Below the pieces are notes generated by a model. It searched no databases. It was not told the origin of the DNA and worked only from the letters and a program-made list of their open reading frames with translations. Both the position numbers and the translations under genes were made by a program. This document shows positions 7,628 to 16,718 of a stretch of DNA of 46,582 nucleotides, piece by piece. Source of the stretch: Pseudomonadales bacterium (GTDB lineage Bacteria; Pseudomonadota; Gammaproteobacteria; Pseudomonadales; Azotimanducaceae); NCBI GenBank assembly GCA_022825925.1, contig JAJDVW010000028.1, positions 1 to 46,582 on the forward strand, in the 5' to 3' direction. Each line of letters begins with the position of its first letter. Positions within the stretch are counted from its first letter, which is position 1.

Positions 7628-9025
7628 CTACCGCCGAGCGGTACGCCACCGCGTGCCCTCGGGCGTGTCCTCCAGTTCGATGCCCCGGGCGGCCAGTTCG
7701 TCACGGATCGCGTCGGCACGCTTGAAGTCGCGCGCGGCGCGCGCGGCGGCCCGCTCGGCGATCCGGGCCTCCACCTCCTCCGCGTTCACCGCCGTCCCGC
7801 GCTGGAAGTGCTCCGGGGCCGGCACGGTCAACAGGCCGAGGAGCCACCCTCCCGCCAGTAGCCGGTCGCGTGCGGCGGAGGCTGACGCTTCGTCCCGGGC
7901 GGCGTGGATCTCCGCGGCGATGGCATGCATGGCGGCCAGGGCCCGCGGCGTGTTGAGGTCGTCGCAGAGGGGCTCGAGCACGGACTCGGGGAATGCACCG
8001 AGGTCCGCGTCGCGCCAGGCGGCGGACGTGCCGCCGCCGTTGGGCGTCGCGAGCACGGCCTGGTAGAGGGAATCCAGGCTCGCCCGCGCCTGCCCGAGCA
8101 GGCGGTCCGACCAGTCGAGGCCCTGCCGGTAGTGGCCGGACAGGAGGGCATAGCGCAGCGTCTCCCCGGGGTGCTCGCCGAGCAGCGCGCGGATCGTCAC
8201 GATGTTGCCGACGCTCTTCGACATCTTCTCCGCGCCGAAGCGGAGCATGCCGTTGTGCATCCAGTAGCGGACGTACTCCTGGCCGTCCTCGGCGCACGTG
8301 CCCTGGGCGAGTTCGTTCTCGTGGTGCGGGAACGTCAGGTCGCTGCCGCCGCCGTGGATGTCGATCGTCGGGCCGAGGTGCTTGCGGATCATCGCCGAGC
8401 ACTCGATGTGCCAGCCGGGCCGTCCCCGTCCCCACGGGCTGTCCCAGCCGGGCAGTTCGGCAGTGGAGGGCTTCCAGAGCACGAAGTCCTTGGGATCGCG
8501 CTTGTACGGCGCCACCTCGACCCGGGCGCCCTCCAGGATGTCCTCGAGGGACTGCTTGGAGAGCGCGCCGTAGTGGGGGTCGGACGGTACGTGGAACAGC
8601 ACGTGTCCGTCGGCCGCGTAGGCGTGCCCGCGGGCGATCAGCGCCTCGATCATCTCGACGATCTCGTCGATGTGCTCCGTCGCGCGCGGCTCGACGTCCG
8701 GCGGCAGTGCGCCGAGCGCCTCGACGTCCTCGAGGTAGCGCGCCGTGAAGCGGTCCGCGAGGTCCTCGATCGGCTCGCCGTTCGCCAGCGCCGCGGCGTT
8801 GATCTTGTCCTCGACGTCGGTGATGTTGCGCACGTACGTGACCTTGTCGTAGAGGACGCGGAGCAGCCGTACGAACACGTCGAAGGCGACGGCGGGCAGG
8901 CCGTTGCCGATGTGGACGAGGTCGTAGACGGTGGGTCCGCAGACGTAGATGCTGACTTCCCCGGGCACGCGGGGCTCGAAACGGCGCTTGGCGCCGGCGT
9001 AGGTGTCGTGAATGTAGAGGTCCAT
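7628..9025 (-). CDS. cysS: Cysteinyl-tRNA synthetase
   Basis: This 465-aa class I synthetase charges tRNA-Cys. The HIGN motif (38-41), preceded by Cys29 in YVCGPTVYD, and KMSKS near residue 270 form the ATP site. Zinc-site segments HIECSAM and FPHHENELAQ are present. The start MDLYIHDTY at 9025 matches the family N-terminus. The length is normal and the frame intact. It lies alone on the minus strand, with a TATAAT hexamer about 100 bases upstream. Confidence 0.97.
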   Translation of the reverse strand: MDLYIHDTYAGAKRRFEPRVPGEVSIYVCGPTVYDLVHIGNGLPAVAFDVFVRLLRVLYDKVTYVRNITDVEDKINAAALANGEPIEDLADRFTARYLEDVEALGALPPDVEPRATEHIDEIVEMIEALIARGHAYAADGHVLFHVPSDPHYGALSKQSLEDILEGARVEVAPYKRDPKDFVLWKPSTAELPGWDSPWGRGRPGWHIECSAMIRKHLGPTIDIHGGGSDLTFPHHENELAQGTCAEDGQEYVRYWMHNGMLRFGAEKMSKSVGNIVTIRALLGEHPGETLRYALLSGHYRQGLDWSDRLLGQARASLDSLYQAVLATPNGGGTSAAWRDADLGAFPESVLEPLCDDLNTPRALAAMHAIAAEIHAARDEASASAARDRLLAGGWLLGLLTVPAPEHFQRGTAVNAEEVEARIAERAAARAARDFKRADAIRDELAARGIELEDTPEGTRWRTARR

Positions 9026-9126
9026 GCTGTCCGGCCGGTTCGAATTCAGGGACGGCGGGCGCGCGCCCGCGGAATCAACGCGAGCCGGGACAGATGCAGA
9101 GGGTGGGCCTACGGAACATCGCACGC

Positions 9127-9132
9127 ATTATA
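9127..9132 (-). promoter_or_regulatory. Candidate -10 box upstream of cysS
   Basis: A perfect TATAAT reads on the minus strand within the 146-bp gap between the aminopeptidase and cysS. No good -35 hexamer is visible at 16-18 bases. The flanking CGATGTTCCG resembles one half of the dispersed AACATCGC element, so the hexamer may coincide with a repeat. Confidence 0.4.
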
Positions 9133-9171
9133 CGGACGTTGCGGGGCCGACGCCCCGGAAGTTCCGTGCCG

Positions 9172-10545
9172 TCAGGTCTCCCGGCCGCTCCCGTAGCGCC
9201 CTTCCAGGTAGCGGTAGACCGCGCGGAGCCCCATGGCCTCTCCTCCGACCGGATGGGCCGGGCGGGCGCGCCGGTTCCAGGCCATGATGTCGAAGTGCAC
9301 CCACGGGATGTCGCCGACGAAGTGGGCGAGGAAGAGGGCGGCCGTGATCGCCCCGCCGAAGGGCGTCTCGGGCGCGTTGACGAGGTCCGCCACCTTGCTG
9401 TCCAGCAGGTTCCGGTACGGCGCGTGCAGCGGCATGCGCCAGACGGGGTCTTCCGCCTGGCTTCCCGCCGCCGCGATGCCGTCGGCCACCGCATCGTCCG
9501 TCGCGAACATGGCCGGCAGTTCCGTACCGAGCGCGATACGCGCGGCGCCGGTCAGCGTCGCGAAGTCGACGATCAGCTCCGGGTCCTCCTCGCGCGCGAG
9601 GGCCAGGGCGTCGCAGAGGATCAGGCGGCCCTCCGCGTCCGTGTTGTCGATCTCGATGGACGTGTCGTCATACGCCTGCAGCACGTCGCCCGGCCGGTAG
9701 GCGTTGCCGGCCACGGCGTTCTCGACGGCGGGCACCAGTACGCGCAGGGAGACCGGCACGCGTTGGGCCACGATGAGCCTGGCGAGCCCCAGCACGTGCG
9801 CCGCGCCGCCCATGTCCTTCTTCATCAACCGCATGCCGGCCGCGGTCTTGAGGTCGAGCCCGCCGCTGTCGAAACACACGCCCTTGCCGACCAGCGTGAC
9901 GCGCGGGTGTCCCGGATCGCCCCAGCGCAGGTCGATCAGGCGGGGGGCGGAGACGCTGGCCCGGCCGACCGCGTGAATGACGCGCAGGCGCCGTTCCAGC
10001 AACGCTTCGCCGGTGGTGACTTCGATGCCGGCCTCGCACGCATCCGCCAGCGCGCGTGCCTCGCGTTCGAGGTGGTGCGGCAGCAGGTCGCCCGCGGGCG
10101 TGTTCACCAGGTCGCGGCACCAGTCGACGGCGGCGAGTTCGTCCAGTACCGTCGCGTCGCCGGCCGGAACCAACAGCCGCGCCGGCCCTCGGTCGGCCTT
10201 GCGGTAGCGCTCGAAACGGTAGGCGCCGAGCCCCCAGCCGAGCAACACGCGGCGGCGGCATTCCGCGTCGAGGTCCGTGTGGAGCCGGTAGTCGCCCTCC
10301 GGGAGCCGGCGCGCGAGGTCGCCCAGCGTCGCGATGCCGGCGCCGTCTCCGGTCCCGACGACGACTGCCTCCGGCGCGCCCGAGGCGCCCGGGAGCCAGG
10401 CGGACTGTCCGGCGCGGCCCGCGAAACCGGTACGCTCGGTCCATGCCCGCGCGACGTCCGTCAGGGAGGCACGCCACGCGTCGACGGCGGCTGGGGGGAC
10501 GAGTTGGATCGGCGTCGCGGCCGGCCCGGAGTCCTGGACGAGCAC
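9172..10545 (-). CDS. M17 leucyl aminopeptidase family protein
   Basis: This 457-aa cytosolic metallopeptidase removes N-terminal residues from peptides. The catalytic domain contains GKGVCFDSGGLDLKTAAGM, MKKDMGGAA and the signature NTDAEGRL, which supply the Lys, Asp and Glu ligands of the two-metal site. The N-terminal about 150 residues are divergent, as in other M17 paralogues that are not canonical PepA. It starts 7 bases after lipA ends, so the two are almost certainly co-transcribed from the lipA promoter. Start: ATG 10545. Confidence 0.92.
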   Translation of the reverse strand: MLVQDSGPAATPIQLVPPAAVDAWRASLTDVARAWTERTGFAGRAGQSAWLPGASGAPEAVVVGTGDGAGIATLGDLARRLPEGDYRLHTDLDAECRRRVLLGWGLGAYRFERYRKADRGPARLLVPAGDATVLDELAAVDWCRDLVNTPAGDLLPHHLEREARALADACEAGIEVTTGEALLERRLRVIHAVGRASVSAPRLIDLRWGDPGHPRVTLVGKGVCFDSGGLDLKTAAGMRLMKKDMGGAAHVLGLARLIVAQRVPVSLRVLVPAVENAVAGNAYRPGDVLQAYDDTSIEIDNTDAEGRLILCDALALAREEDPELIVDFATLTGAARIALGTELPAMFATDDAVADGIAAAGSQAEDPVWRMPLHAPYRNLLDSKVADLVNAPETPFGGAITAALFLAHFVGDIPWVHFDIMAWNRRARPAHPVGGEAMGLRAVYRYLEGRYGSGRET

Positions 10546-10552
10546 GGTTCGT

Positions 10553-11542
10553 CTATCCCACGGTCCGCGCGGGGATGAGCCCCAGGTTGTTGCCCTCGAG
10601 GATGCGGTCGGCCCGGTAGCTCGAACGCACGAGAGGTCCGGACGCGACTTCGACGAAACCGCGTTCCAGGCCCCACTCGCGGTACGTGGCGAAGTCGTCG
10701 GGATGCACCCACCGCTCGACCGGCAGGTGATGCGGCGTGGGGCGCAGGTACTGGCCGAGTGTGAGCACGTCCACGTCGGCGGCGCGGAGATCGTCCATGG
10801 CGGCCCGGAGTTCGTCTTCCGCCTCGCCGAGCCCGAGCATCAGGCTCGACTTGGTGAGGACGTCCGCCCGATGCCGCTTCGCGTGGCGCAGCACGGCGAG
10901 CGTCTGGCCGTACCCGGCACGGGGGTCGCGCACCGGGTGGGTCAGGCGCTCCACGGTTTCGAGGTTCTGGGCGAACACCTCGATGCCCGCGTCGACCACG
11001 GTCGCGACGGCGTCCGGGTCTCCACCGAAGTCGGGGGTCAGGGCTTCCACCGCGGTGTGCGGGTTCATGCGCCGGATCGCCGCGATGCAGGCCGCATAGT
11101 GGGCAGCGCCGCCGTCGGGCAGGTCGTCCCGGTCGACGGACGTGAGGACGACGTATCTCAGGCCCATCAGCCGCACGGACTCCGCGGCGTGGCGCGGCTC
11201 GTCCGGATCGAGCCAGCCGTGCGGGTTGCCGGTATCCACCGCGCAGAACCGGCACGCCCGCGTGCAGACGGACCCCATGAGCATCAGGGTCGCCGTGCCG
11301 TGCGTCCAGCACTCGCCGATGTTGGGGCAGTGGGACTCCTCGCAGACCGTGCTCAACCGGTGTTCCCGCACCGTGCGGCGCACCGCGTCGAAGCCCGGCC
11401 CCCCGGGCAGGCGCACGCGCAGCCACGGCGGCTTCGGGTCGCGCGCCGGCCGCGCCGTCCGCGCGGAGGGGTCGGCCTTGATGCCGTCTTTGATCGCCCG
11501 GACGCCCTGGGCGTTGCGGAACTTGGCGCCGCTCTGGACCAT
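10553..11542 (-). CDS. lipA: Lipoyl synthase
   Basis: This 329-aa radical-SAM enzyme inserts two sulfurs into protein-bound octanoyl groups to make lipoate. The auxiliary cluster motif is C67-x4-C72-x5-C78 ([12 protein letters not shown]). The radical-SAM motif is C93-x3-C97-x2-C100 (CTRACRFC). The C-terminal RSSY is present (VRSSYRAD). All ligands are intact and the length is normal. Upstream, TAGAAT ends only six bases before the ATG, suggesting a leaderless mRNA. No lipB is in the window. It is co-directional with the aminopeptidase gene 7 bases downstream. Confidence 0.97.
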   Translation of the reverse strand: MVQSGAKFRNAQGVRAIKDGIKADPSARTARPARDPKPPWLRVRLPGGPGFDAVRRTVREHRLSTVCEESHCPNIGECWTHGTATLMLMGSVCTRACRFCAVDTGNPHGWLDPDEPRHAAESVRLMGLRYVVLTSVDRDDLPDGGAAHYAACIAAIRRMNPHTAVEALTPDFGGDPDAVATVVDAGIEVFAQNLETVERLTHPVRDPRAGYGQTLAVLRHAKRHRADVLTKSSLMLGLGEAEDELRAAMDDLRAADVDVLTLGQYLRPTPHHLPVERWVHPDDFATYREWGLERGFVEVASGPLVRSSYRADRILEGNNLGLIPARTVG

Positions 11543-11548
11543 GGGGCT

Positions 11549-11554
11549 ATTCTA
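11549..11554 (-). promoter_or_regulatory. -10-like box abutting the lipA start (leaderless promoter candidate)
   Basis: TAGAAT on the minus strand is followed by AGCCCC-type sequence and then the lipA ATG at 11542. Transcription would begin at or next to the A of the start codon. The same layout, with identical ATAGCCCCATGGTC, occurs at the gene starting at 12648. No convincing -35 was seen. Confidence 0.45.
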
Positions 11555-11764
11555 CGTCGGCGCGACGCAGATCCCCCGTCGTAGTAGCGGCTCACCAGGG
11601 TGGAGTGCGAGCGCGTGCCGTCCGTCGCGGAGGATGCCCGCGGTGTGCGCAACTCGCGGTATTCGTCGAGGGCGGCGGAGAGATTGCTGCGACTGGCCAT
11701 GCCGGTGCTGCTGCGGGCCTCTGCGACCGAAGTGTGCGCTGCCGGCGGCGAGTCCTCCCGGGGG

Positions 11765-12241
11765 TCACTCGCCGGATGCGGACGCCTCCTCGAGGAGCCG
11801 GGCGCGTATGTTCATCAGCACCTTCCCGTAGGTGTTCAGGCCCCGCGTGTCGCGTCCGCATCCCCAGTAGTAGTCATACTGGCTGGTCTCGATGATCTTC
11901 CGGTCCGAGGTGTCGAGCAGCGCCGCGGCGACCTCCGGATGCGCGCGGCACTTCGTGTAGACGCCGCGGGTCATGTAGACCTCGCGGACATCGCCCCAGT
12001 CCCGGCGCGTGCGCCGCCGGTGGCGGCGGGCGAGGCGCTGGGCGGTCTTGGGGTGGTCGGCGGCGCGGACGCGTTCGCGGAGTTCGCCCTCCTCGAACTT
12101 CATGCCCTCGACGTAGTGGGCAACGGAGGGCCACTCGGCGCCGTCCAGGCGAAAGCCGTGGCGCGAGAAGGTCGAGAGGAGGTGGGCGGCGTCTTCCATC
12201 GACACCAGGACGGCTTTCGGGTCGCTGGGCTGGAAGGCCAT
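11765..12241 (-). CDS. NADAR-family protein (YbiA/RibX-like N-glycosidase fold)
   Basis: This 158-aa protein has the NADAR pattern: EWPSVAHYVEGMKF, then a basic stretch and DWGDVREVYM, KCRAHPEVAAALLDT, IIETSQYDYYWGCG, GLNTYGKVLMNIR. NADAR proteins cleave N-glycosidic bonds in riboflavin intermediates or remove ADP-ribose from guanine in nucleic acid; which of these applies here cannot be told. The start at ATG 12241 gives MAFQPSDPKAV and excludes a low-complexity Arg-rich upstream frame. It sits 35 bases downstream of the small membrane-protein gene and is probably co-transcribed. The 11543-11764 gap downstream holds no supported gene. Confidence 0.82.
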   Translation of the reverse strand: MAFQPSDPKAVLVSMEDAAHLLSTFSRHGFRLDGAEWPSVAHYVEGMKFEEGELRERVRAADHPKTAQRLARRHRRRTRRDWGDVREVYMTRGVYTKCRAHPEVAAALLDTSDRKIIETSQYDYYWGCGRDTRGLNTYGKVLMNIRARLLEEASASGE

Positions 12242-12276
12242 GGAACCCCTGGCTGCGGGCGTTCGCCTTCGGGCGG

Positions 12277-12648
12277 TCAGGTCGCGGCGTAGACCAGCAG
12301 CGCGCCGAGCGCGAGCGCGAAGGCGCCGATCGCCCGCAGTGCGCCCGGAGGCCAGGCGGGGACGCGTTCCATCCACGCCTGTATCGTCTCCCGGCGCACG
12401 ACCAGTACGAACACGCCCGCGAACACCGAGAACATCGCGAGGACCTGGATCACCACGGAGAACTTCGTCTGGTAGGCGGCGAAGAACAGCACGATGCCGA
12501 TCAGCATGCGGCCGTAGGCGGCGAGGTAGCGCAGTCCTTCGGAGAACTGCATGCCGCCGGCCAGGGCGGCCATGCGGGAGGGTGCCGCCAGTCCGTAGAC
12601 GCCGGCGGCGGCGATGAGGAAACCGAGAATCATGACGAAGATGACCAT
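12277..12648 (-). CDS. Small four-helix membrane protein
   Basis: This 123-aa protein has predicted helices at about 3-25, 45-62, 65-85 and 103-122, separated by short Arg-rich loops ([11 protein letters not shown]). I do not recognise the family with certainty; the pattern resembles small uncharacterised inner-membrane proteins. It probably heads a two-gene unit with the NADAR gene. ATG 12648 lies six bases from a TAAGAT box, as at lipA. Confidence 0.75.
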   Translation of the reverse strand: MVIFVMILGFLIAAAGVYGLAAPSRMAALAGGMQFSEGLRYLAAYGRMLIGIVLFFAAYQTKFSVVIQVLAMFSVFAGVFVLVVRRETIQAWMERVPAWPPGALRAIGAFALALGALLVYAAT

Positions 12649-12654
12649 GGGGCT

Positions 12655-12660
12655 ATCTTA
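12655..12660 (-). promoter_or_regulatory. -10-like box abutting the small membrane-protein start
   Basis: TAAGAT on the minus strand is followed by AGCCCC and the ATG at 12648. The run ATAGCCCCATGGTC is identical to that at lipA, supporting a shared leaderless promoter type. Confidence 0.4.
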
Positions 12661-12880
12661 CCTTCTCATGGCACGGTCGAGGGTGGCTTCCGCATCACGA
12701 AGCACCCTTGTTCGGCGAGACGAACTCGACCAGGTCCCGAAAGAACCGGCACGCCCATTGACGCATCGCGCCGCTCGGCCCGTCGGAATCCGAGAGCTTC
12801 GGGCGCCGCGCCGCGGGCTACAATACGGTTTTGCATGGCCGGGCGGGTGGCGGTCTCCACCGGTCCGTCTGGCAGGTTCC

Positions 12881-14206
12881 ATGGACAGCGTGACCCAACC
12901 CGGCAGGATCGGTTTCGTCAGCCTCGGCTGCCCGAAGGCGCTCACCGACACGGAGCGCATCGTTACTCAACTGCGGACGGACGGTTACGAGACCACCGCA
13001 AGTTACGACGACGCCGACGTGGTCGTCGTGAACACCTGCGGCTTCATCGACGACGCCATCGACGAGTCCCTCGACGCCATCTCGGAAGCGCTGCGGGCGA
13101 ACGGCCGGGTCATCGTCACCGGCTGCCTCGGCGCCAAGGGCGACATCGTGCGGCGGACGCACCCGGACGTGCTGGCGGTCACCGGGCCCCACGCCTACGA
13201 GGAGGTGGTGGACGCTGTGCACGAGGCGGTTCCGCCGCCGCCCTTCGATCCCTACGTGTCGCTCGTTCCGGACCATGGCATCAAGCTGACGCCGCGGCAC
13301 TATGCCTATCTCAAGATCTCCGAGGGCTGCAACCACAAGTGCAGCTTCTGCATCATCCCGAGCCTGCGCGGGAAGCTCGTCTCGCGCCGGATCGGCGCGG
13401 TGCTCGAGGAAGCGGAATCGCTCGCCGCCGCCGGGGTCAAGGAACTGCTCGTGATCTCGCAGGACACCTCCGCCTACGGGGTCGATATCCGTTACCGGAC
13501 CGACTTCTGGCACGGCCGCCCGCTGCGTTCGGACCTCCTGACGCTGTGCGAGCGGCTCGGCGAACTGGTCCCCTGGGTCCGCCTGCACTACGTTTATCCC
13601 TACCCGCACGTGGACGACCTCATCCCGCTGATGGCGGACGGCCGGCTGCTCCCGTACCTCGACGTGCCGCTGCAGCATGCGTCACCCACCGTCCTGCGCG
13701 CCATGCGGCGGCCGGCCGCCTCGGAGCGGACGCTTGAACGCATCCGGCGCTGGCGCGAGGCCGTCCCGCACCTGACGTTGCGCAGCACGTTCATCGTGGG
13801 GTTTCCGGGCGAGACGGAGGCCGACTTCGACACGCTGCTCGACTTCCTGCGGGAGGCGCGGCTCGAGCGCGTGGGGTGTTTCGCATACTCGGACGTGGAG
13901 GGCGCCGCCGCCAACGCGTTGCCGGATCACGTCCCGGAAGCGGTGAAGCTCGAGCGGCTGGACGCGCTGATGACGCTGCAGGCCGGGATCAGTCTCGAAC
14001 GGCAGCGGGCGCGCATCGGGGAGGCCGTCGACGTGCTCGTCGATCAGGCCACCGCTTCGGGGGGTGTCGGGCGGACGGCCGGGGACGCGCCGGAAATCGA
14101 CGGCGCCGTGCACATCGACGGGCCCGTGCGCGCCGGCGAGTGGGCGCGCGTGCGGATCACGGAGGCCGACACCCACGATCTCCGCGGCACGCCTTTGCCC
14201 GGCTGA
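12881..14206 (+). CDS. rimO: Ribosomal protein S12 methylthiotransferase
   Basis: This 441-aa radical-SAM methylthiotransferase modifies Asp89 of ribosomal protein S12. The N-terminal domain has Cys17, Cys53 and Cys82 for the auxiliary cluster, and the radical-SAM motif is C150-x3-C154-x2-C157 (CNHKCSFC). A C-terminal TRAM-like segment follows from about residue 370. [15 protein letters not shown] at the N-terminus is diagnostic for RimO over MiaB. Start: ATG 12881. TACAAT near 12819 in the divergent gap is a likely -10. All cysteines are intact. Confidence 0.96.
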   Translation: MDSVTQPGRIGFVSLGCPKALTDTERIVTQLRTDGYETTASYDDADVVVVNTCGFIDDAIDESLDAISEALRANGRVIVTGCLGAKGDIVRRTHPDVLAVTGPHAYEEVVDAVHEAVPPPPFDPYVSLVPDHGIKLTPRHYAYLKISEGCNHKCSFCIIPSLRGKLVSRRIGAVLEEAESLAAAGVKELLVISQDTSAYGVDIRYRTDFWHGRPLRSDLLTLCERLGELVPWVRLHYVYPYPHVDDLIPLMADGRLLPYLDVPLQHASPTVLRAMRRPAASERTLERIRRWREAVPHLTLRSTFIVGFPGETEADFDTLLDFLREARLERVGCFAYSDVEGAAANALPDHVPEAVKLERLDALMTLQAGISLERQRARIGEAVDVLVDQATASGGVGRTAGDAPEIDGAVHIDGPVRAGEWARVRITEADTHDLRGTPLPG

Positions 14207-14350
14207 GCGAGGGGCCATTCACGCGCCGTCCGGCGGCGGTGCGCACGGGTCGCTGTGGTATTCTCGCGGCCTTTTCGCCCCTCCCTGGACGAGGGGCCGA
14301 ACGGGCGTCCCGCGGGGCGCGAAACCCGGTCCGAGACGGAGCGCGAACCG

Positions 14351-14476
14351 ATGTGGTACCTGCTTGAAGACTTCCTCGAGCAACCCCTGGCCATGAAGCT
14401 CTTCCTGGGCGTAGGCTGGCTGTGCGTCGTGATCATGGTGGCGAGCTTCGTCGCGTCGGTCGCGTCGGGCGGATAG
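14351..14476 (+). CDS. Small single-pass membrane protein
   Basis: This is a 41-residue ORF: an amphipathic start MWYLLEDFLEQPLAMK, then one hydrophobic helix (LFLGVGWLCVVIMVASFVA) and a short Gly/Ser tail. A TATTCT hexamer near 14255 lies about 95 bases upstream. There is no strong ribosome site (GCGCGAACCG precedes the ATG). It sits between rimO and the TerB gene, both on the same strand. The function is unknown. Coding is supported mainly by the membrane pattern and codon use. Confidence 0.5.
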   Translation: MWYLLEDFLEQPLAMKLFLGVGWLCVVIMVASFVASVASGG

Positions 14477-14503
14477 CCGCGGGAGCCTGCCGCCGCCGAG
14501 CAA

Positions 14504-14535
14504 AGGCCGCCGGAGCAAGAGGCCGCCGGAGCAAG
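14504..14535 (+). repeat. 16-bp tandem duplication before the TerB gene
   Basis: AGGCCGCCGGAGCAAG occurs twice back to back, and a partial third copy (GCCGCCGAGCAA) precedes it. The last copy ends 5 bases before ATG 14541 and supplies the purine-rich region in front of the start, so copy number could affect translation initiation. Confidence 0.6.
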
Positions 14536-14540
14536 AAAGA

Positions 14541-14936
14541 ATGTGGCTGTCGTCGCTTACGGACGAACAACGCCAGGCGTTGCTGGGACTCGCCCACAAC
14601 GTGGTCGTGTCCGACGGGCTCCTCGACCCCAACGAGGAGTTCATGCTCGACGAGTTCAAGCGCGAGATGGAACTGCATCCCGCCACCGAGTCGGACTACC
14701 TGGAACTCGAGGGCGTCGGCACGACCTTCGCTAGCCGGCGCGCCCGGGCCATCGCCATGCTGAACCTCCTGCGGCTCGGCTACGTGGACGGCGCCTTCGA
14801 AGTGGAGGAGGAGTGCCTGCTACAGGAGGTGGCCGAGGCGTTCGGCATCGGCGGTGACGACTTCCTCCTGATGCACAACTGGGTGAAGCGCCTCGTGGCG
14901 CTCGAGCAGGAAGCCAGGGCGTTCATGCAGCCCTGA
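14541..14936 (+). CDS. TerB-like protein
   Basis: This 131-aa all-helical protein has the acidic TerB pattern: NVVVSDGLLDPNEEFMLDEF in the first half and LRLGYVDGAFEVEEECLL in the second, internally repeated as in TerB/DjlA N-domains that can bind metal. A stand-alone TerB fold is common in proteobacteria and need not mean tellurite resistance. The next gene, convergent at 22 bp, encodes a J-domain membrane protein. In DjlA the two folds are fused, so a shared role is possible but unproven. Confidence 0.75.
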   Translation: MWLSSLTDEQRQALLGLAHNVVVSDGLLDPNEEFMLDEFKREMELHPATESDYLELEGVGTTFASRRARAIAMLNLLRLGYVDGAFEVEEECLLQEVAEAFGIGGDDFLLMHNWVKRLVALEQEARAFMQP

Positions 14937-14958
14937 GGGCGAGCCGTCCGGCGCCCGC

Positions 14959-15708
14959 TCAGTCCGGTAGCAGGATCCGCTTCGCCTCGTTCAGGGTCGC
15001 CGCGAGATAGGTCGAGCCGCCGCGGTCCGGGTGCAGCTTCTGGATCAGGCGGCGATGCGCTTCTATCACGTCTTCCCGCGTGGCGCCGGCCTCGAGGCCC
15101 AGCACTTCGAGGGCGCGCGCCTCGCTCATCTGCCCGTCGGACGGCTCCGCCGTTCCAGCGGCCTCCCCGGTATCGTCCCAGCCCGGGTGCTGCCGCTCCA
15201 GGTAGCTGTCCAACAGGCGCAGGGAGTCGGCGTCGGTGAGCCCGGCCCTCAGGGACCGCAGTTCGTCCAGGCCGAGCGTGGACAGCCGGCGGCCCTGGAA
15301 AGCCCCGGCCAGGACCTCGCCGTCCATCAGTCCGGAACCGTGATGGAGGGTCATGCGGAGTTCCGCCGTTTCGACCTCCGAACTCTGCGGCCCGACGCCC
15401 GCGTTCGCGGCGTGCGCCTGGCGGCCGGCGAACGCCTGGCCGGCGAGCGGCGCCACGCGCTGCAGCAGGGGCAGGAAGCGCAGCAGTGAAAAGCCTCGCC
15501 GCAGGAACGGGAAGACGGCGGCGCCCAATGCCGCGACCCAGTGCAGGCGGCCGGTCGCTGCGAGGACGGCGAGTCCGGCCACCAGCACGATCGCGGCGGT
15601 GGTGAGCACGACCGAACTCCGGCTCGGCTGCGCCTTCGCCCAGTACACGCGGACCAGCAGCACGAACGCGGCGCCCGCGAGCACGGCGGCGAGGATGGTC
15701 AGGATCAT
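14959..15708 (-). CDS. Membrane-anchored J-domain protein
   Basis: This 249-aa protein has two hydrophobic helices in the first about 70 residues (MILTILAAVLAGAAFVLLV and a second at about 34-52), a central linker (about 75-190) and a C-terminal J-domain (about 192-249) with the essential HPD in QKLHPDRGG. J-domains stimulate DnaK ATPase. Here the J-domain is terminal, as in TIM14/Pam18-like and DjlA-like proteins. The start ATG 15708 overlaps the stop of the upstream VWA gene by 4 bases, so the two are translationally coupled. Confidence 0.82.
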   Translation of the reverse strand: MILTILAAVLAGAAFVLLVRVYWAKAQPSRSSVVLTTAAIVLVAGLAVLAATGRLHWVAALGAAVFPFLRRGFSLLRFLPLLQRVAPLAGQAFAGRQAHAANAGVGPQSSEVETAELRMTLHHGSGLMDGEVLAGAFQGRRLSTLGLDELRSLRAGLTDADSLRLLDSYLERQHPGWDDTGEAAGTAEPSDGQMSEARALEVLGLEAGATREDVIEAHRRLIQKLHPDRGGSTYLAATLNEAKRILLPD

Positions 15709-16409
15709 CGGTCGAGCTGCTCGAGGAGCCGGCCGGCCAGGGGGCTCGCCAGGGTCCGCTCGAGGCCGGCGCGGCCCGTCGCGGCGTACGTGGCGACCGC
15801 CCGCAGCAATTCCCGAAGTTCGTCCGCGCTACCCGCCCGGAAGGGCACGTGCGCGCCGCCGGTGATCCGCGCGAGGTTCGCGAACACGCGCGCGGCCGCG
15901 CCGTCGGAACCTTCCTGGAACAGGAACATGCGCAGCCCGTAGAGGGCGAGGCGTCCGGCCGCTGCGGCGGCGGCCGACGGGTCCTCCTCGAAGCTGTCGC
16001 CGACCAGCACCAGCGCCCGCACGGGCGTCGACGCCGCCTCCAGTTCGGCATGCTCGATGACGCGCACGATCTGCGTGCGTCCGCCGAGGCAGCGCACGCC
16101 CAGCATGGTCTCGAGCAGGGCGTCCGCCGTGGCGTTCCAGGTCGAGTGATGGAAGTCCGCGAGGCCCCGGAAGTAGACGAGTTGCACGGCCAGGTTGCCG
16201 CTGTCGCGGGCCGCGCCGAACAGCTCCGCGTGGAGGGAGCACGCGAGGTCCCAGGTCGGCGCCCGGCTCGCCGTGGCGTCCATCGCGAAGATCAGCCGCT
16301 GCGTCCTTCCCGGCACCGGGGGCCCGGCCGAACGGGCCTCGGCCAGGAAGCGGTCCACCGCGCCCGCCGGCGTTCGCGCTTCGGGGACTTTTTTCGGAGT
16401 TTTCGCCAC
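15705..16409 (-). CDS. VWA-like domain protein
   Basis: This 234-aa protein is built on a von Willebrand A fold. The first strand LIFAMDATASR holds the MIDAS-type D-x-T-x-S, and later strands are LAVQLVYFRG and RALVLVGDSFEED. A C-terminal segment (FRAGSADELRELLRAVATYAATG) resembles the end of VWA domains in uncharacterised proteobacterial proteins. The start is GTG 16409; only a weak AAGGGG precedes it. It is coupled by an ATGA overlap to the J-domain gene downstream. It may recruit a client or partner for the DnaK machine (inference). Confidence 0.72.
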   Translation of the reverse strand: MAKTPKKVPEARTPAGAVDRFLAEARSAGPPVPGRTQRLIFAMDATASRAPTWDLACSLHAELFGAARDSGNLAVQLVYFRGLADFHHSTWNATADALLETMLGVRCLGGRTQIVRVIEHAELEAASTPVRALVLVGDSFEEDPSAAAAAAGRLALYGLRMFLFQEGSDGAAARVFANLARITGGAHVPFRAGSADELRELLRAVATYAATGRAGLERTLASPLAGRLLEQLDR

Positions 16410-16505
16410 TCTTTTCGCCCCTTTTCTTCCGTTTTCGCCTCCTTTTCGCCCGGAGGGGAGGACAGCGCGCCAGAACGGTCCTATGATGCCAACGAGCGAT
16501 CATTC

Positions 16506-16718
16506 TTGGAAACCGTCGATTTGGAAGAAGCCGACACGGTAAAGTGGCTGGAGGAGCTCAGGGTCGAGCACCGGGATCTGGACGAGGTCATTCAGTATCT
16601 GATTGAGAGTCGTCACCATGACCTCATGAAGATCCAGCGGCTCAAGAAGCGCAAGCTGCGCCTCAAGGACATGATCAGCCGCCTGGAGAGCGAGCTCATT
16701 CCGGATCTGGATGCGTGA
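16506..16718 (+). CDS. YdcH/DUF465-family small coiled protein
   Basis: This small helical protein ends IQRLKKRKLRLKDMISRLESEL, the hallmark of the YdcH/DUF465 family, and starts with an acidic helix. No in-frame ATG exists. TTG 16506 gives 70 residues, the usual family length, with GAGCGA 7 bases upstream; TTG 16521 is an alternative. Its stop overlaps the GTG start of the nucleotidase gene (GTGA at 16715-16718). The function of the family is unknown. Confidence 0.7.
   Translation: METVDLEEADTVKWLEELRVEHRDLDEVIQYLIESRHHDLMKIQRLKKRKLRLKDMISRLESELIPDLDA

Noticed and set aside
7904..9196. Plus-strand open frame opposite cysS.
   Set aside because: Antisense mirror of an intact cysS with biased composition and no recognisable motif.
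11543..11764. Minus-strand peptide-like stretch SNLSAALDEYRELRTP upstream of lipA.
   Set aside because: The frame continues into lipA DNA out of frame, has no ribosome site and no known family. It might be a gene scrap but cannot be supported.
16410..16470. Pyrimidine-rich repeats of CTTTTCGCC between the VWA and YdcH genes.
   Set aside because: Short and imperfect; probably promoter or leader sequence of the divergent genes rather than a repeat element.
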